From positions 1 through 53,469 of the forward strand of contig CALRGE010000011.1 in NCBI GenBank assembly GCA_943357175.1: 53,469 bases of DNA, in the 5' to 3' direction. Source of the DNA: Candidatus Peribacteria bacterium (GTDB lineage Bacteria > Patescibacteriota > Gracilibacteria > UBA1369 > 2-02-FULL-48-14). This document shows positions 1 through 7,632 of this stretch, piece after piece. Both the position numbers and the translations under genes were made by a program. The first letter of the stretch is position 1. Each line of letters begins with the position of its first letter. The notes under the pieces are model-generated. The model saw only the letters and a list, made by a program, of their open reading frames with translations. It was not told the origin of the DNA and did no database searches.

Positions 1-126
1 ATCCCGAACACAACAAATCACTGTGATGGATTATTTGCACATCTTAAACAGAAAATACTAATTCATCGTGGTATCTCTAAAAAACGGAGGAAACAAATGA
101 TCGACTATTTCTTAGAAAATTTCTAG
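1..126 (+). CDS. Transposase, C-terminal end (partial)
   Basis: The frame beginning at base 1 is open for 41 codons and ends at TAG 124-126. Its product starts PNTTNHCDGLFAHLKQK and continues with HRGISKKRR and a short amphipathic tail. An N-T-T-N element, a G-[FL]-F-x-x-L-K segment and an H-R-G-[LI]-S-[KR] segment at the very C-terminus are typical of DDE-type insertion-sequence transposases. The catalytic core lies left of the window, so family, integrity and the left inverted repeat cannot be judged. No right terminal repeat could be defined in the 28 bases between this stop and the nuclease gene. The assignment rests on the tail motif only. Confidence 0.55.
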   Translation: MPNTTNHCDGLFAHLKQKILIHRGISKKRRKQMIDYFLENF

Positions 127-154
127 CAACCAGTTTTTCCCTATATCCCTTTTT

Positions 155-892
155 TCACAACAATGTCTGCTGCCTTTTCGTACTCGTAGATTTATAAGCG
201 AAATTGCAATGTTCGCATTCCTCATTCCTATCTGGAATATTCTCGTCTAACAATAACTTATGTGCATCTAAAATCACCGGCTCAATCCACTCGTCGTTGC
301 CTTCATAAGAAAGAATTGTGAGTTTAAAACGGAGGCAATGATTGAAAGCATCTTCGCCGGCGTCGCCGTTTGCGTACACAAAATAGGCGGTTGGATTAAC
401 TTTGAAATTGTTACGGCGGAAGAGCCATTGGTAAATTTCAACCTGACGTTTGTATGATTTTTGCCATTCCGAGTCGAGCGTGACCTCAGATTCTTTAGAC
501 GTGGCTTTGTAATCTACAATAATCAATTCGCCCACTGTGTTTATCCAAACATCATCAATTCCACCTGTTATTTCAAAGTTTGTTCCAGGCATTAAAAAAG
601 TGATTCCGCGTCTTAGCGCGTCTCGCCATTCATCCATTTTATCGTGATCGAAGGGAACGGCGTCGATTTTATATTCCTTCATCAGCGGGTGACTTGAATG
701 TGATTTTCGATAAATATCGAATTCTTTTTTAAGGAGAGCATCGACGGCGTTATTAAGACTGAAGGCCGGCATTCCAGGTCTTTTAATTCCAAGTTTCGCA
801 TCCAAATAAAAACATCGCTGGCAGTTCACAAAAAGTTCAATTTTACTTCTACTCAGACGGAATGTTTTGTTTGGATCGAAAGTTCTACTCAT
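155..892 (-). CDS. PD-(D/E)XK nuclease, Cas4/RecB-like, four-cysteine
   Basis: A 245-aa protein of the PD-(D/E)XK superfamily. The core is visible as GGIDD (acidic residue D113), IVDYK (D127-x-K129) and the Q150-x-x-x-Y154 helix that follows in RecB/Cas4 nucleases. Cysteines C24 and C27 near the N-terminus and C226 and C229 near the C-terminus form a paired set like the Fe-S-binding cysteines that clamp the ends of Cas4 and AddB nuclease domains, although Cas4 usually has a 1+3 arrangement. It is the last gene of a minus-strand group, 12 bases after the 73-aa gene. No cas or recombination genes are nearby, so a stand-alone DNA-processing exonuclease is the best reading. The substrate is unknown. 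Confidence 0.8.
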   Translation of the reverse strand: MSRTFDPNKTFRLSRSKIELFVNCQRCFYLDAKLGIKRPGMPAFSLNNAVDALLKKEFDIYRKSHSSHPLMKEYKIDAVPFDHDKMDEWRDALRRGITFLMPGTNFEITGGIDDVWINTVGELIIVDYKATSKESEVTLDSEWQKSYKRQVEIYQWLFRRNNFKVNPTAYFVYANGDAGEDAFNHCLRFKLTILSYEGNDEWIEPVILDAHKLLLDENIPDRNEECEHCNFAYKSTSTKRQQTLL

Positions 893-904
893 TTTGAAAA
901 TTTA

Positions 905-1126
905 TCATTTTTTAGTTTCAGTGATTTCATGACTCGGTCTCATTTGTGTTTTGCCCACAAGAGCGCGGTGCAGAGTGGTATGTTCCAAAATGGAACTGAC
1001 CACTTTTTCATCGAGCACTCCTTCATTTTGAACTATTTCCAAAATGGAAATAATTGCCTCTTTCCGGAGTTCCCCCTCTATGAAAATATTTTCTAAATAC
1101 TTTGAAATATGCATTATTTTAGTCAT
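905..1126 (-). CDS. Hypothetical 73-aa helical protein
   Basis: Small protein starting MTKIMHISKYLENIF and predicted mostly helical, with no membrane segment or recognisable motif. Its ATG overlaps the TGA of the upstream PEBP-like gene (ATGA at 1123-1126), so it is probably translated by coupling, and it ends 12 bases before the nuclease start. That position suggests it works with, or regulates, the nuclease, but this is inference from context only. I do not recognise the family. The tight overlap on both sides is the main reason for believing it is a real gene. Confidence 0.6.
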   Translation of the reverse strand: MTKIMHISKYLENIFIEGELRKEAIISILEIVQNEGVLDEKVVSSILEHTTLHRALVGKTQMRPSHEITETKK

Positions 1127-1539
1127 TTTGAAAATTTGCTAAGAAGTACTGATTGTTCGAGAATGTGGCTTTCCATTGCTGACAAAAGATCTGATTTTGT
1201 GGAACTTGAGGGTAAATTTAAAAAAGAGTCGAGAGCATAAAGTTTGAAAAAGTAGCGATGAGTTCCTGAAGGAGGGCAGGGGCCACCATATTTGTTTTCT
1301 CCAAAGCCGTTTTTACCTTGAACTCCGCTTGAAATATCGCCGAAAATATCTATATTCCAAACAATCCAATGCACAAAATCTCCTGAAGGAGCATCCGGAT
1401 CGTCCACAATCAAAGCCAAACTCTGGGTTCCCTCTGGAATTTCCGAGAACCTCAAATTGGGCGCAATATTCACCCCCACGCAAGTATATTTTGCAGGAAT
1501 CAAATCGCCATTACCGAATGCGGAGCTTTCAATTTTCAT
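1123..1539 (-). CDS. YbhB/YbcL-type PEBP family protein
   Basis: A 138-aa phosphatidylethanolamine-binding-protein homologue of the bacterial YbhB/YbcL type. The two signature blocks are present: DDPDAPSGDFVHW and GPCPPSGTHRYFF, which form the anion-binding pocket in this fold. Length is normal for bacterial members (about 150-180 aa), slightly short. I chose ATG 1539 (MKIESSAFG) over GTG 1548 because a strong -10 box (1549-1554) directly abuts the GTG, which would put the GTG upstream of the transcription start. There is no signal peptide, so it is cytoplasmic. The biological role of bacterial PEBPs is poorly defined. First gene of a three-gene minus-strand operon. Confidence 0.88.
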   Translation of the reverse strand: MKIESSAFGNGDLIPAKYTCVGVNIAPNLRFSEIPEGTQSLALIVDDPDAPSGDFVHWIVWNIDIFGDISSGVQGKNGFGENKYGGPCPPSGTHRYFFKLYALDSFLNLPSSSTKSDLLSAMESHILEQSVLLSKFSK

Positions 1540-1548
1540 AATATTCAC

Positions 1549-1577
1549 ATTATAATTTTTAGCCTCGCCAATTGCAA
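1549..1577 (-). promoter_or_regulatory. Promoter of the PEBP operon, TTGCAA-17-TATAAT
   Basis: On the minus strand: -35 TTGCAA (1572-1577), 17-base spacer, consensus -10 TATAAT (1549-1554). The likely start codon ATG 1539 is only 9 bases beyond the -10 box, so the mRNA would be leaderless or have a leader of two or three bases. Confidence 0.65.
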
Positions 1578-1613
1578 AGACATCGACTAAAATGCCTTTG
1601 CTTAAAGCAAAAT

Positions 1614-2879
1614 ATGGCTGGAAAACTTAGCACTATTCTCGGAGCGCAATGGGGAGATGAGGGTAAGGGCAAGCTTGTGGATATTTTGAGCGAAAAATAC
1701 GACATCGTTGCTCGTGCAACAGGTGGGGCAAATGCCGGCCACAGCGTTTATGTGGGAGATCAAAAATTCGTTTTCCATCTTTTGCCAAGCGGAATTCTGC
1801 ATGAAAATACCGTTTGCGTGATTGGAAACGGATTGGTTTTGCATATTCCAACAATGTTTGAAGAATTTGAAGATGTGGAAGCAAAAGGTATATCAATAAA
1901 GAATCGAATTAAAATTTCAGATCGAGTTGCTCTACTTTTCGAATATCACAAAATTATCGACGGTGCTCAAGAAGATTCAAAAGGTGGAAAGAAAGTTGGA
2001 ACCACTCGAAGAGGAATCGGGCCAGCGTATTCTGATAAAATTAACAGGAGAGGGCTTCGACTCTGCGATTTGAAAAATTGGGAAACTTTTGTTGAGAAAT
2101 ATAATGCAAATCTTGCATGGCATCAGAAAGTTTACGGTTTTGAATATGACTCAGTGAGCGAATTGAAATATTTACAAGAAAAAAGAGAAGAACTTTTAGG
2201 AATGATGACTGATGCCGCCTTCTATTTAAACTCAGCTCTCGAATCCGGAAAAAATGTTTTATTGGAAGGTGCAAATGCTGCCCTGCTAGACATTGATCAT
2301 GGAACTTACCCTTATGTGACTTCTTCAAGCCCAACAATCGGCGGAGTTTTCACAGGAACAGGTATGAATCCAAAATATTTGGCTGAAAATATTGGAATTG
2401 TGAAAGCTTATATGACTCGAGTTGGTAGCGGCCCATTCCCTACTGAACTTTTGGATTCGACAGGTGAACAGATTCGAACGGCAGGAAATGAATTCGGCTC
2501 AACAACAGGCCGTCCTCGACGATGCGGCTGGTTCGATGTTCCTCTCACAAAATATTCAATAATGATTAACGGCTTTAATTCTTTGAACTTAACAAAATTG
2601 GATATATTGGATGAACTTGATGAAATTAAAATCGCTGTGAACTATAAGTTAGACGGCAAAGTTCTTGCAAGCTTCCCAGCACTGTTGGAAGACTTGGAAA
2701 AAGTTGAAGTTGAGTGGGAAACCCTCCCCGGCTGGAAATCATCATTAAAAGATTTAAACACTTGGGATCAGTTACCTGAGAATGCAAAAAAATATGTATT
2801 GAGGTTGGAGGAGTTGCTAGGCTGCCCGATTAAATACATTGGGATTGGGCAAAGGAGGGATCAGTTGATTGTGAGGTAA
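1614..2879 (+). CDS. purA: Adenylosuccinate synthetase
   Basis: Converts IMP, aspartate and GTP to adenylosuccinate, the first committed step to AMP. The 421-aa product begins MAGKLSTILGAQWGDEGKGK, carrying the family's N-terminal P-loop-like GDEGKGK. Other conserved blocks are the NAGHSV segment, GTTRRGIGPAYSDK, EGANAALLDIDHGTYPYVTSS, and the C-terminal TTGRPRRCGWFD with GIGQRRD. Length matches the family (about 430). ATG 1614 is preferred over an upstream in-frame TTG at 1572, which would add a non-homologous 14-residue tail and overlap the divergent PEBP promoter. No Shine-Dalgarno sequence precedes the start. It is monocistronic and convergent with the next gene. No other purine genes are in the window. 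Confidence 0.97.
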   Translation: MAGKLSTILGAQWGDEGKGKLVDILSEKYDIVARATGGANAGHSVYVGDQKFVFHLLPSGILHENTVCVIGNGLVLHIPTMFEEFEDVEAKGISIKNRIKISDRVALLFEYHKIIDGAQEDSKGGKKVGTTRRGIGPAYSDKINRRGLRLCDLKNWETFVEKYNANLAWHQKVYGFEYDSVSELKYLQEKREELLGMMTDAAFYLNSALESGKNVLLEGANAALLDIDHGTYPYVTSSSPTIGGVFTGTGMNPKYLAENIGIVKAYMTRVGSGPFPTELLDSTGEQIRTAGNEFGSTTGRPRRCGWFDVPLTKYSIMINGFNSLNLTKLDILDELDEIKIAVNYKLDGKVLASFPALLEDLEKVEVEWETLPGWKSSLKDLNTWDQLPENAKKYVLRLEELLGCPIKYIGIGQRRDQLIVR

Positions 2880-2955
2880 TTTTTAATTCAACATTACTGT
2901 AATTTCTGCTCCAAGCCTCGAATTTCAAACCCCTGAATAATCTTTCTGAATATAT

Positions 2956-3603
2956 CTACTTAGGTATCCAGAAGTCATGAGTCAAATTTGTAGTAGACGT
3001 ATCGACTATTCTGTGAATAACATTGTTTGGAAGAAACCACACTTCTCCAGATTCAGGCCTTATGATAGAAGCGTCACCTTTTTCAACCGATCTATCTAAA
3101 TACTCCTTAAGAGCAGCCTCTCCACCTAGCTCAAAGGTTTCTAACATTCTTCCCTTCTTTTTGAATGATTTAGGAAGTTCTACACGACCTTGGACGATTT
3201 CTAAAGGATGATCAGGTCCTAAACGCATATTGATATTTGGACCAAAAGCACCACTCCATTTAATAGGTTCAGTCAAACCACATCCGCCAGAATAATAAAC
3301 ACTAAAGTGTATTCGTTGCTCTCGAGCAACATGAACAGAACTTTCAACTACTATTCTCTTCAGCTTTTTAAAAATTCCGTGCATTCCTTGAATAACCTCC
3401 ACATCAACAGGAGGATCTATAAGATGAGCCGACTCTGAAAAAGAATAGAAATTATCCACATTTTTCCACCGAACCTCAGCCCCGGTCATTCCTCCTGCAT
3501 ATTCGTGGTTCAATCGGTCAATTGCAGCATTGTTATTTACATCAAGCTCAATGCTTCCCAACTTCACTGCCTCCGAAATGTGACTCACCATGTTCTCTTT
3601 CAT
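2956..3603 (-). CDS. Hypothetical protein, 215 aa
   Basis: Soluble protein without signal peptide or membrane segment. The C-terminal part (IRPESGEVWFLPNNVIHRIVDTS, then THDFWIPK) has the look of a double-stranded beta-helix end, as in cupins or 2-oxoglutarate oxygenases, where a His sits after a GEVWFLP-like strand. I cannot find a convincing second metal ligand (HxD/E), so no function is assigned. It is preceded by the best consensus promoter in the window (3627-3654), suggesting its own strong transcription. It converges on purA. Base composition is like its neighbours. Confidence 0.65.
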   Translation of the reverse strand: MKENMVSHISEAVKLGSIELDVNNNAAIDRLNHEYAGGMTGAEVRWKNVDNFYSFSESAHLIDPPVDVEVIQGMHGIFKKLKRIVVESSVHVAREQRIHFSVYYSGGCGLTEPIKWSGAFGPNINMRLGPDHPLEIVQGRVELPKSFKKKGRMLETFELGGEAALKEYLDRSVEKGDASIIRPESGEVWFLPNNVIHRIVDTSTTNLTHDFWIPK

Positions 3604-3626
3604 TCAATTATCAGTTATTTTGCTAT

Positions 3627-3654
3627 ATTATACTAATATTTCTTTATTTGTCAA
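3627..3654 (-). promoter_or_regulatory. Strong consensus promoter, TTGACA-16-TATAAT
   Basis: Minus strand: perfect -35 TTGACA (3649-3654), 16-base spacer, perfect -10 TATAAT (3627-3632), followed by a leader of about 17 bases to ATG 3603. The -35 box overlaps the last codons of the upstream 116-aa gene (LDK-stop), so the 215-aa gene is transcribed separately from it. Confidence 0.75.
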
Positions 3655-3994
3655 GCATGTACGGATGTTTTGCATGAATTGAAGTTTTCGTGACAACTAT
3701 ATTCAGTGTTTCCAATGCAATGCCACTCCCGGCTAATATTGCAATAAGTGCTAATGCAATTTTTTTCCTTGTTTTTGTGACTCTACTCATTTCTTCGATC
3801 AATTCTGTATTTCTGCTCTTAATTCGAGCTTGCCACTGGCTTTCAATTCTTAAATGCATCTCATCACGTTCTTGTAGAAAAAGTTCATAACTTTCATCAT
3901 CAGCATAAGAAATATTTATACCTTTGAATCTCAACCAACTTAGGTAGTCCGGTATATCGTCAATTTCAATAAGAAGTCTTCTTTCCGCCTCCAT
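3644..3994 (-). CDS. Hypothetical tail-anchored membrane protein, 116 aa
   Basis: The N-terminal two thirds are highly charged and helical (from MEAERRLLIEIDDIPDYLSW through an Arg/Glu-rich segment around residues 50-75), compatible with a coiled coil. One hydrophobic segment follows at about residues 77-100 (KKIALALIAILAGSGIALE), leaving a short basic C-terminus. It is probably a single-pass membrane protein with its bulk in the cytoplasm. No family recognised. A TATAAT box lies only 7 bases before the ATG, so the transcript is probably leaderless. Confidence 0.6.
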   Translation of the reverse strand: MEAERRLLIEIDDIPDYLSWLRFKGINISYADDESYELFLQERDEMHLRIESQWQARIKSRNTELIEEMSRVTKTRKKIALALIAILAGSGIALETLNIVVTKTSIHAKHPYMLDK

Positions 3995-4001
3995 AATTGT
4001 T

Positions 4002-4007
4002 ATTATA
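4002..4007 (-). promoter_or_regulatory. -10 box of the 116-aa gene (leaderless)
   Basis: TATAAT on the minus strand, separated from ATG 3994 by 7 bases. The predicted transcription start therefore coincides with the A of the start codon. No good -35 hexamer is seen 16-18 bases upstream. Confidence 0.5.
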
Positions 4008-4024
4008 AGACAAGATTGTACTAT

Positions 4025-6649
4025 TTATTGCAGATTTGTCAATTGGATCTTGAGTTTTTCAATCTTCTGACTAGCTTCCCTCTCTTTATTCTCTTCCTGT
4101 TCAATTACTTCGGGTTTCGCGTTTTTAACGAAGCCGGGATTGTTTAGTTTTGTTTGGAGAGATTTGAGGAAATTTTCGAGGTTTTCGATTTCTTTTTGGA
4201 TGCGGATTTTTTCGACTTCGAAATCGATTAAGTCGGCCAATGGGAGGTAGATTTCGATGTCTTTAACAAAAGTGCTGATGGCTTTGTCGATTTTTTCGCC
4301 GTCTTTGGAGATTTCCAATTCGCCAAGGTTTGCGAGGCGTTTGATGATTTCAGATTTTTCTTCCACTAACTTTAAATCTTCGTGAGCGTAAATTATCGCG
4401 TGGATTTTTTTTGTGGCATCAACTTTGCTTTCAGCGCGAAGTGAGCGAATTGCAGTTACAACTTCAATAATTCTTTCAAGTTCTTCAGATTCAGATTCGA
4501 AATTGAATTTTTTGTTAAGTTCAGGCCAAGATTCAGTAATAAGTAGAGTTGAATTTAGATCAGCCCAAACTGCTTCAGTGACAAAAGGCATAAAAGGATG
4601 CATCAACTTTAGAGATGTTTCGAGCACGTGCTTCAGAACCGCTGAGTTTTTCTTAACTTTACTCATTTCTACGTACCAATCGCAGTAATCGCCCCAGAAA
4701 AAGTCATAAATTGTTGTTCCGGCCTCAGAAAATTGATAATTATCGAGACTTTTTGTAACTTTTTTAATGATTTCGTTAAGTCGAGTCAGAATCCATTTGT
4801 CGGCGCGGGAGAAAGTTTTAGGGTCGAGACTTGAATTTTCATCAAGGTTCATCATCACAAATCGAGAACCGTTCCAAATTTTATTCACGAAATTTCTGTA
4901 ACCGCCAATTTTCTCTTCATAAAGGCGCATATCATTTCCAGGGGTTGAACCAATCATAAGTGAAAGTCGAACCGCGTCTGTTCCATATTTTGCGATCATA
5001 TCCAGAGGATCGATACAAGTTTCAGGCCGAGATTTACTCATTTTTTTACCGTGAATATCTCTGATAAGGCCATGAAGATAAACGTTTTTAAATGGAATAG
5101 ATTTTTCTTCAGAAAACCCTGATTTACGCAAAGCATAAGTCGACATCAAAATCATTCTGGCAACCCAAAAGAAAAGAATATCGTAACCTGTTTCTAAAAC
5201 GTCAGAAGGTGTGAATCGCATTAAATCTTCAGTTTTTTTCGGCCAACCTAAAGTTGAAAAAGTCCAAAGTCCGGAGCTAAACCAAGTATCAAGTGTGTCA
5301 GGATCTTGCTCCCAATCTTTTCCAGGCGAAGTAACTGAAACCTTCATTTCTCCGTTTTTATGAAAAACCGGAATTCTGTGTCCCCACCAAATTTGTCTGG
5401 AAATACACCAATCGCGTAGATTATCTATCCAGTGGAAGTAAATTTTTTCGGAATTTTCAGGAATAATATTAATCATTCCTGTTTTAACAGTATCTTGAAG
5501 AACTTCTTTAACGCTTAATTTTTTACCCTTCCAATCTACAACTTTTTTATTAACATCAACGAACCACTGTTCCATTATTTGAGGTTCAATTTGGCCCTGT
5601 CCACGATAACTTTTTGCAGTATTGTGTATATAATTCTCATCAACTTTCACCAAAAGGCCTTTTTCTGCGAGTTTTGCAACGATTTTTGGACGAGCATCTG
5701 AAATTTTCATTCCTGCAAATTCACCGGCAATTTCCAAAAGTTTACCATCGTAGCCAATTACCTGTTCTTTATCTAAATCATGTCTTTGAGATATTTCGAA
5801 ATCTGTTAAATCATGCCAGGGAGTGATTGTCATAACACCTGTTCCAAACTTAGGATCAACAGCTTTATCTTTAATAATTGTCGCTGTGATATTTCCATTT
5901 ATCCATTCACATTCAAAAGTATCTCCATGTTTAAATTTCTTATACCGTTTATCATCAGGGTGCATCACTACATATTTATCGCCGAATTTAGTTTCTGGTC
6001 TTGAAGTACTAATTTCAAAAGGACCGTATTTAAAAGTATAAAATTCAGCTTTTTCTTCTACATATTCAATCTCATCATCTGCAACGGTTGTTTGCATTTT
6101 TGGATCCCAATTTACAATTCGTCCACCGCGATAAATCAAACCATCATCATACATCATCTTAAAAAGTTCATTTACTGACTCATTCATCTCATCACTAAAG
6201 GTATATTTTTCGCGAGTCCAATCACAACTAGAACCCATTTTTTTTACCTGATTTCTGATAGTTCCTTGACTTTTTTCTACGAATTTACGAATCTCAGCTA
6301 AAAGTTTTTCTCTGCCTAACTCTTCACGTGGATTTTTTATACCTTCTGATTGAAGTTTTTTTTCTACCACACTCTGAGTGGCAATCGCAGCATGATCTGT
6401 TCCCGGAATCCAAAGTGCGTCAAAACCGGCCATTCTCTTATATCTAATCATTGTGTCTTCCAAAGCCAACATCGTGGCATGACCCAAATGTAATGTGCCA
6501 GTCGCGTTTGGAGGTGGCATCATTATTGAAAATGGAGTCTTTTTTGAATTTGCTTTGGCTCCACCAGAAAAAGCACCGGACTTTTCCCATTTCTTATAAA
6601 TTTCATCTTCGAATTGTGAGGCTTCGTAAGCCTTTGCTATTTCTTTCAT
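4025..6649 (-). CDS. valS: Valine--tRNA ligase
   Basis: An 874-aa class I aminoacyl-tRNA synthetase that charges tRNA-Val. Visible signatures: PPPNATGTLHLGH with the HIGH-like HLGH at residues 54-57, the connective editing domain in the middle (ISTSRPETKFGD and the GTGVMTITPWHD block), DWCISRQIWWGHRIP, and KMSKS near residue 535. The anticodon-binding region follows, and the last ~65 residues form the ValRS coiled-coil arm. Length is normal. The start lies 9 bases after a TATATT box, so a very short or absent leader is likely. It diverges from the 148-aa gene to its right. Confidence 0.98.
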   Translation of the reverse strand: MKEIAKAYEASQFEDEIYKKWEKSGAFSGGAKANSKKTPFSIMMPPPNATGTLHLGHATMLALEDTMIRYKRMAGFDALWIPGTDHAAIATQSVVEKKLQSEGIKNPREELGREKLLAEIRKFVEKSQGTIRNQVKKMGSSCDWTREKYTFSDEMNESVNELFKMMYDDGLIYRGGRIVNWDPKMQTTVADDEIEYVEEKAEFYTFKYGPFEISTSRPETKFGDKYVVMHPDDKRYKKFKHGDTFECEWINGNITATIIKDKAVDPKFGTGVMTITPWHDLTDFEISQRHDLDKEQVIGYDGKLLEIAGEFAGMKISDARPKIVAKLAEKGLLVKVDENYIHNTAKSYRGQGQIEPQIMEQWFVDVNKKVVDWKGKKLSVKEVLQDTVKTGMINIIPENSEKIYFHWIDNLRDWCISRQIWWGHRIPVFHKNGEMKVSVTSPGKDWEQDPDTLDTWFSSGLWTFSTLGWPKKTEDLMRFTPSDVLETGYDILFFWVARMILMSTYALRKSGFSEEKSIPFKNVYLHGLIRDIHGKKMSKSRPETCIDPLDMIAKYGTDAVRLSLMIGSTPGNDMRLYEEKIGGYRNFVNKIWNGSRFVMMNLDENSSLDPKTFSRADKWILTRLNEIIKKVTKSLDNYQFSEAGTTIYDFFWGDYCDWYVEMSKVKKNSAVLKHVLETSLKLMHPFMPFVTEAVWADLNSTLLITESWPELNKKFNFESESEELERIIEVVTAIRSLRAESKVDATKKIHAIIYAHEDLKLVEEKSEIIKRLANLGELEISKDGEKIDKAISTFVKDIEIYLPLADLIDFEVEKIRIQKEIENLENFLKSLQTKLNNPGFVKNAKPEVIEQEENKEREASQKIEKLKIQLTNLQ

Positions 6650-6713
6650 ATTTTTTTTAATATACAGAAAAAGTTCCTGCGAATCCAGAATTCATTTTTT
6701 GATATTTTTATGG

Positions 6714-6719
6714 TATAAT
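6714..6719 (+). promoter_or_regulatory. Extended -10 promoter of the 148-aa gene (leaderless)
   Basis: TGG-TATAAT forms an extended -10 element, which can compensate for the weak -35 region upstream. ATG 6726 begins 6 bases later, where transcription should start, so the message is predicted to be leaderless. This also rules out the in-frame start at 6699, which lies upstream of the box. Confidence 0.6.
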
Positions 6720-6725
6720 ATATTC

Positions 6726-7172
6726 ATGAATGCAAAAGAAAAACTAGAACTAAAGCATGTACCAGATCAAATCATACAAAATACTGATGGATCTTTAGAT
6801 TTGGGAAGCGATATTGAGGCGAAAGTTTCAGAATTAGTTGGTGAAGATATCTCTAATGATTTGCCCGTAAAGAGTTCAAGCACAGCTGCACAAGATGACA
6901 GAAAAACAGAAGAAAAACTATCTTTACGTCAACAATTATTAAAAAATGCTCCTGAAGAAAAAGTTATGCGTGCACAAGTTGTGGCGAAGTTGAATAAAGA
7001 TAAAGATATTCTTGAAAGAGGTCTCAGCAAAATAAGAGGAACAAAAAACTTTGATCTTATTGAAGAATTATTAAGAGAACTTAGAACTTTAATTCGTGAA
7101 ATTCACAGGGTAATGAACATGAGTTTTGAAGCACTAAAACTCGTTTGGCTCAAAGTCGTTCACAATTTTTAG
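6726..7172 (+). CDS. Hypothetical protein, 148 aa
   Basis: Product begins MNAKEKLELKHVPDQ. The first ~75 residues are acidic and polar and probably disordered. The remainder is predicted as long amphipathic helices (LSLRQQLLKNAPEEKV, LIEELLRELRTLIREIH). No signal peptide, membrane segment or known motif is visible. ATG 6726 was chosen because the -10 box at 6714-6719 excludes the upstream start. It converges with the lipoprotein gene, overlapping by 4 bases at the 3' ends. Function unknown; a scaffold or adaptor role would be guesswork. Confidence 0.6.
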   Translation: MNAKEKLELKHVPDQIIQNTDGSLDLGSDIEAKVSELVGEDISNDLPVKSSSTAAQDDRKTEEKLSLRQQLLKNAPEEKVMRAQVVAKLNKDKDILERGLSKIRGTKNFDLIEELLRELRTLIREIHRVMNMSFEALKLVWLKVVHNF

Positions 7173-7621
7173 TTCACGAATTCGAAGCTACTTTTCATCA
7201 AATCGAATAAAACTTCGTCAGCTTTATTTTCAATAAATAGAATCATTATTCCATCGCCATTTGTTATTAAATCACCACCTAAATCACATATTGAATCTGC
7301 ATCACTATCATCAAGTGAGATTTTATAAGATTTGTATCCTCCAAATTTCACACCGCCTTTTTCATATTTACAAATTTTATTTACTATTTTCATTTGAGCA
7401 ATAACTTCATCAGGTGTCTCGGCTAAATATCTATACATAGTTAATACCTTTTCTGATTCTGCATCTTCAATAACGTATCGTGTTGCAGCTCTTTTAACAG
7501 TGTAATCAATTGGATAATCAAATGTTAAATCGCTATTTTCATATTTCTGAGTTTCTACCGGTGTTCCTCCGCATGAGGCAAGCATAAGTGTTAACAATGC
7601 AAATGATATAAATTTTTTCAT
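7169..7621 (-). CDS. Putative lipoprotein, 150 aa
   Basis: Starts MKKFISFALLTLMLASCGGT: a basic n-region, a hydrophobic core and a lipobox LASC with acylation at C17, so it is a secreted, lipid-anchored protein. The mature part opens with YENSDLTFDYPIDYTVKR, resembling the start of PsbP-like or DUF1795-like modules, which is also seen twice in the 415-aa lipoprotein at 24366. ATG 7621 was chosen because it gives a clean signal sequence; the longer reading adds a tail overlapping the HIT gene. It follows the HIT gene by 11 bases and is probably cotranscribed with it. Confidence 0.75.
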   Translation of the reverse strand: MKKFISFALLTLMLASCGGTPVETQKYENSDLTFDYPIDYTVKRAATRYVIEDAESEKVLTMYRYLAETPDEVIAQMKIVNKICKYEKGGVKFGGYKSYKISLDDSDADSICDLGGDLITNGDGIMILFIENKADEVLFDLMKSSFEFVN

Positions 7622-7632
7622 AATTTTGGGGG

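Noticed and set aside
127-154. Right terminal inverted repeat of the insertion sequence
   Set aside because: The left end is outside the window, so no matching repeat or target duplication can be shown.
880-1140. Shared start context AAATTTTCAAAATGA at 892 and 1126, with a similar one at 33033
   Set aside because: The copy at 1126 is explained by coding sequence of the PEBP gene end; in AT-rich DNA the match may be chance. Not enough copies to call a motif.
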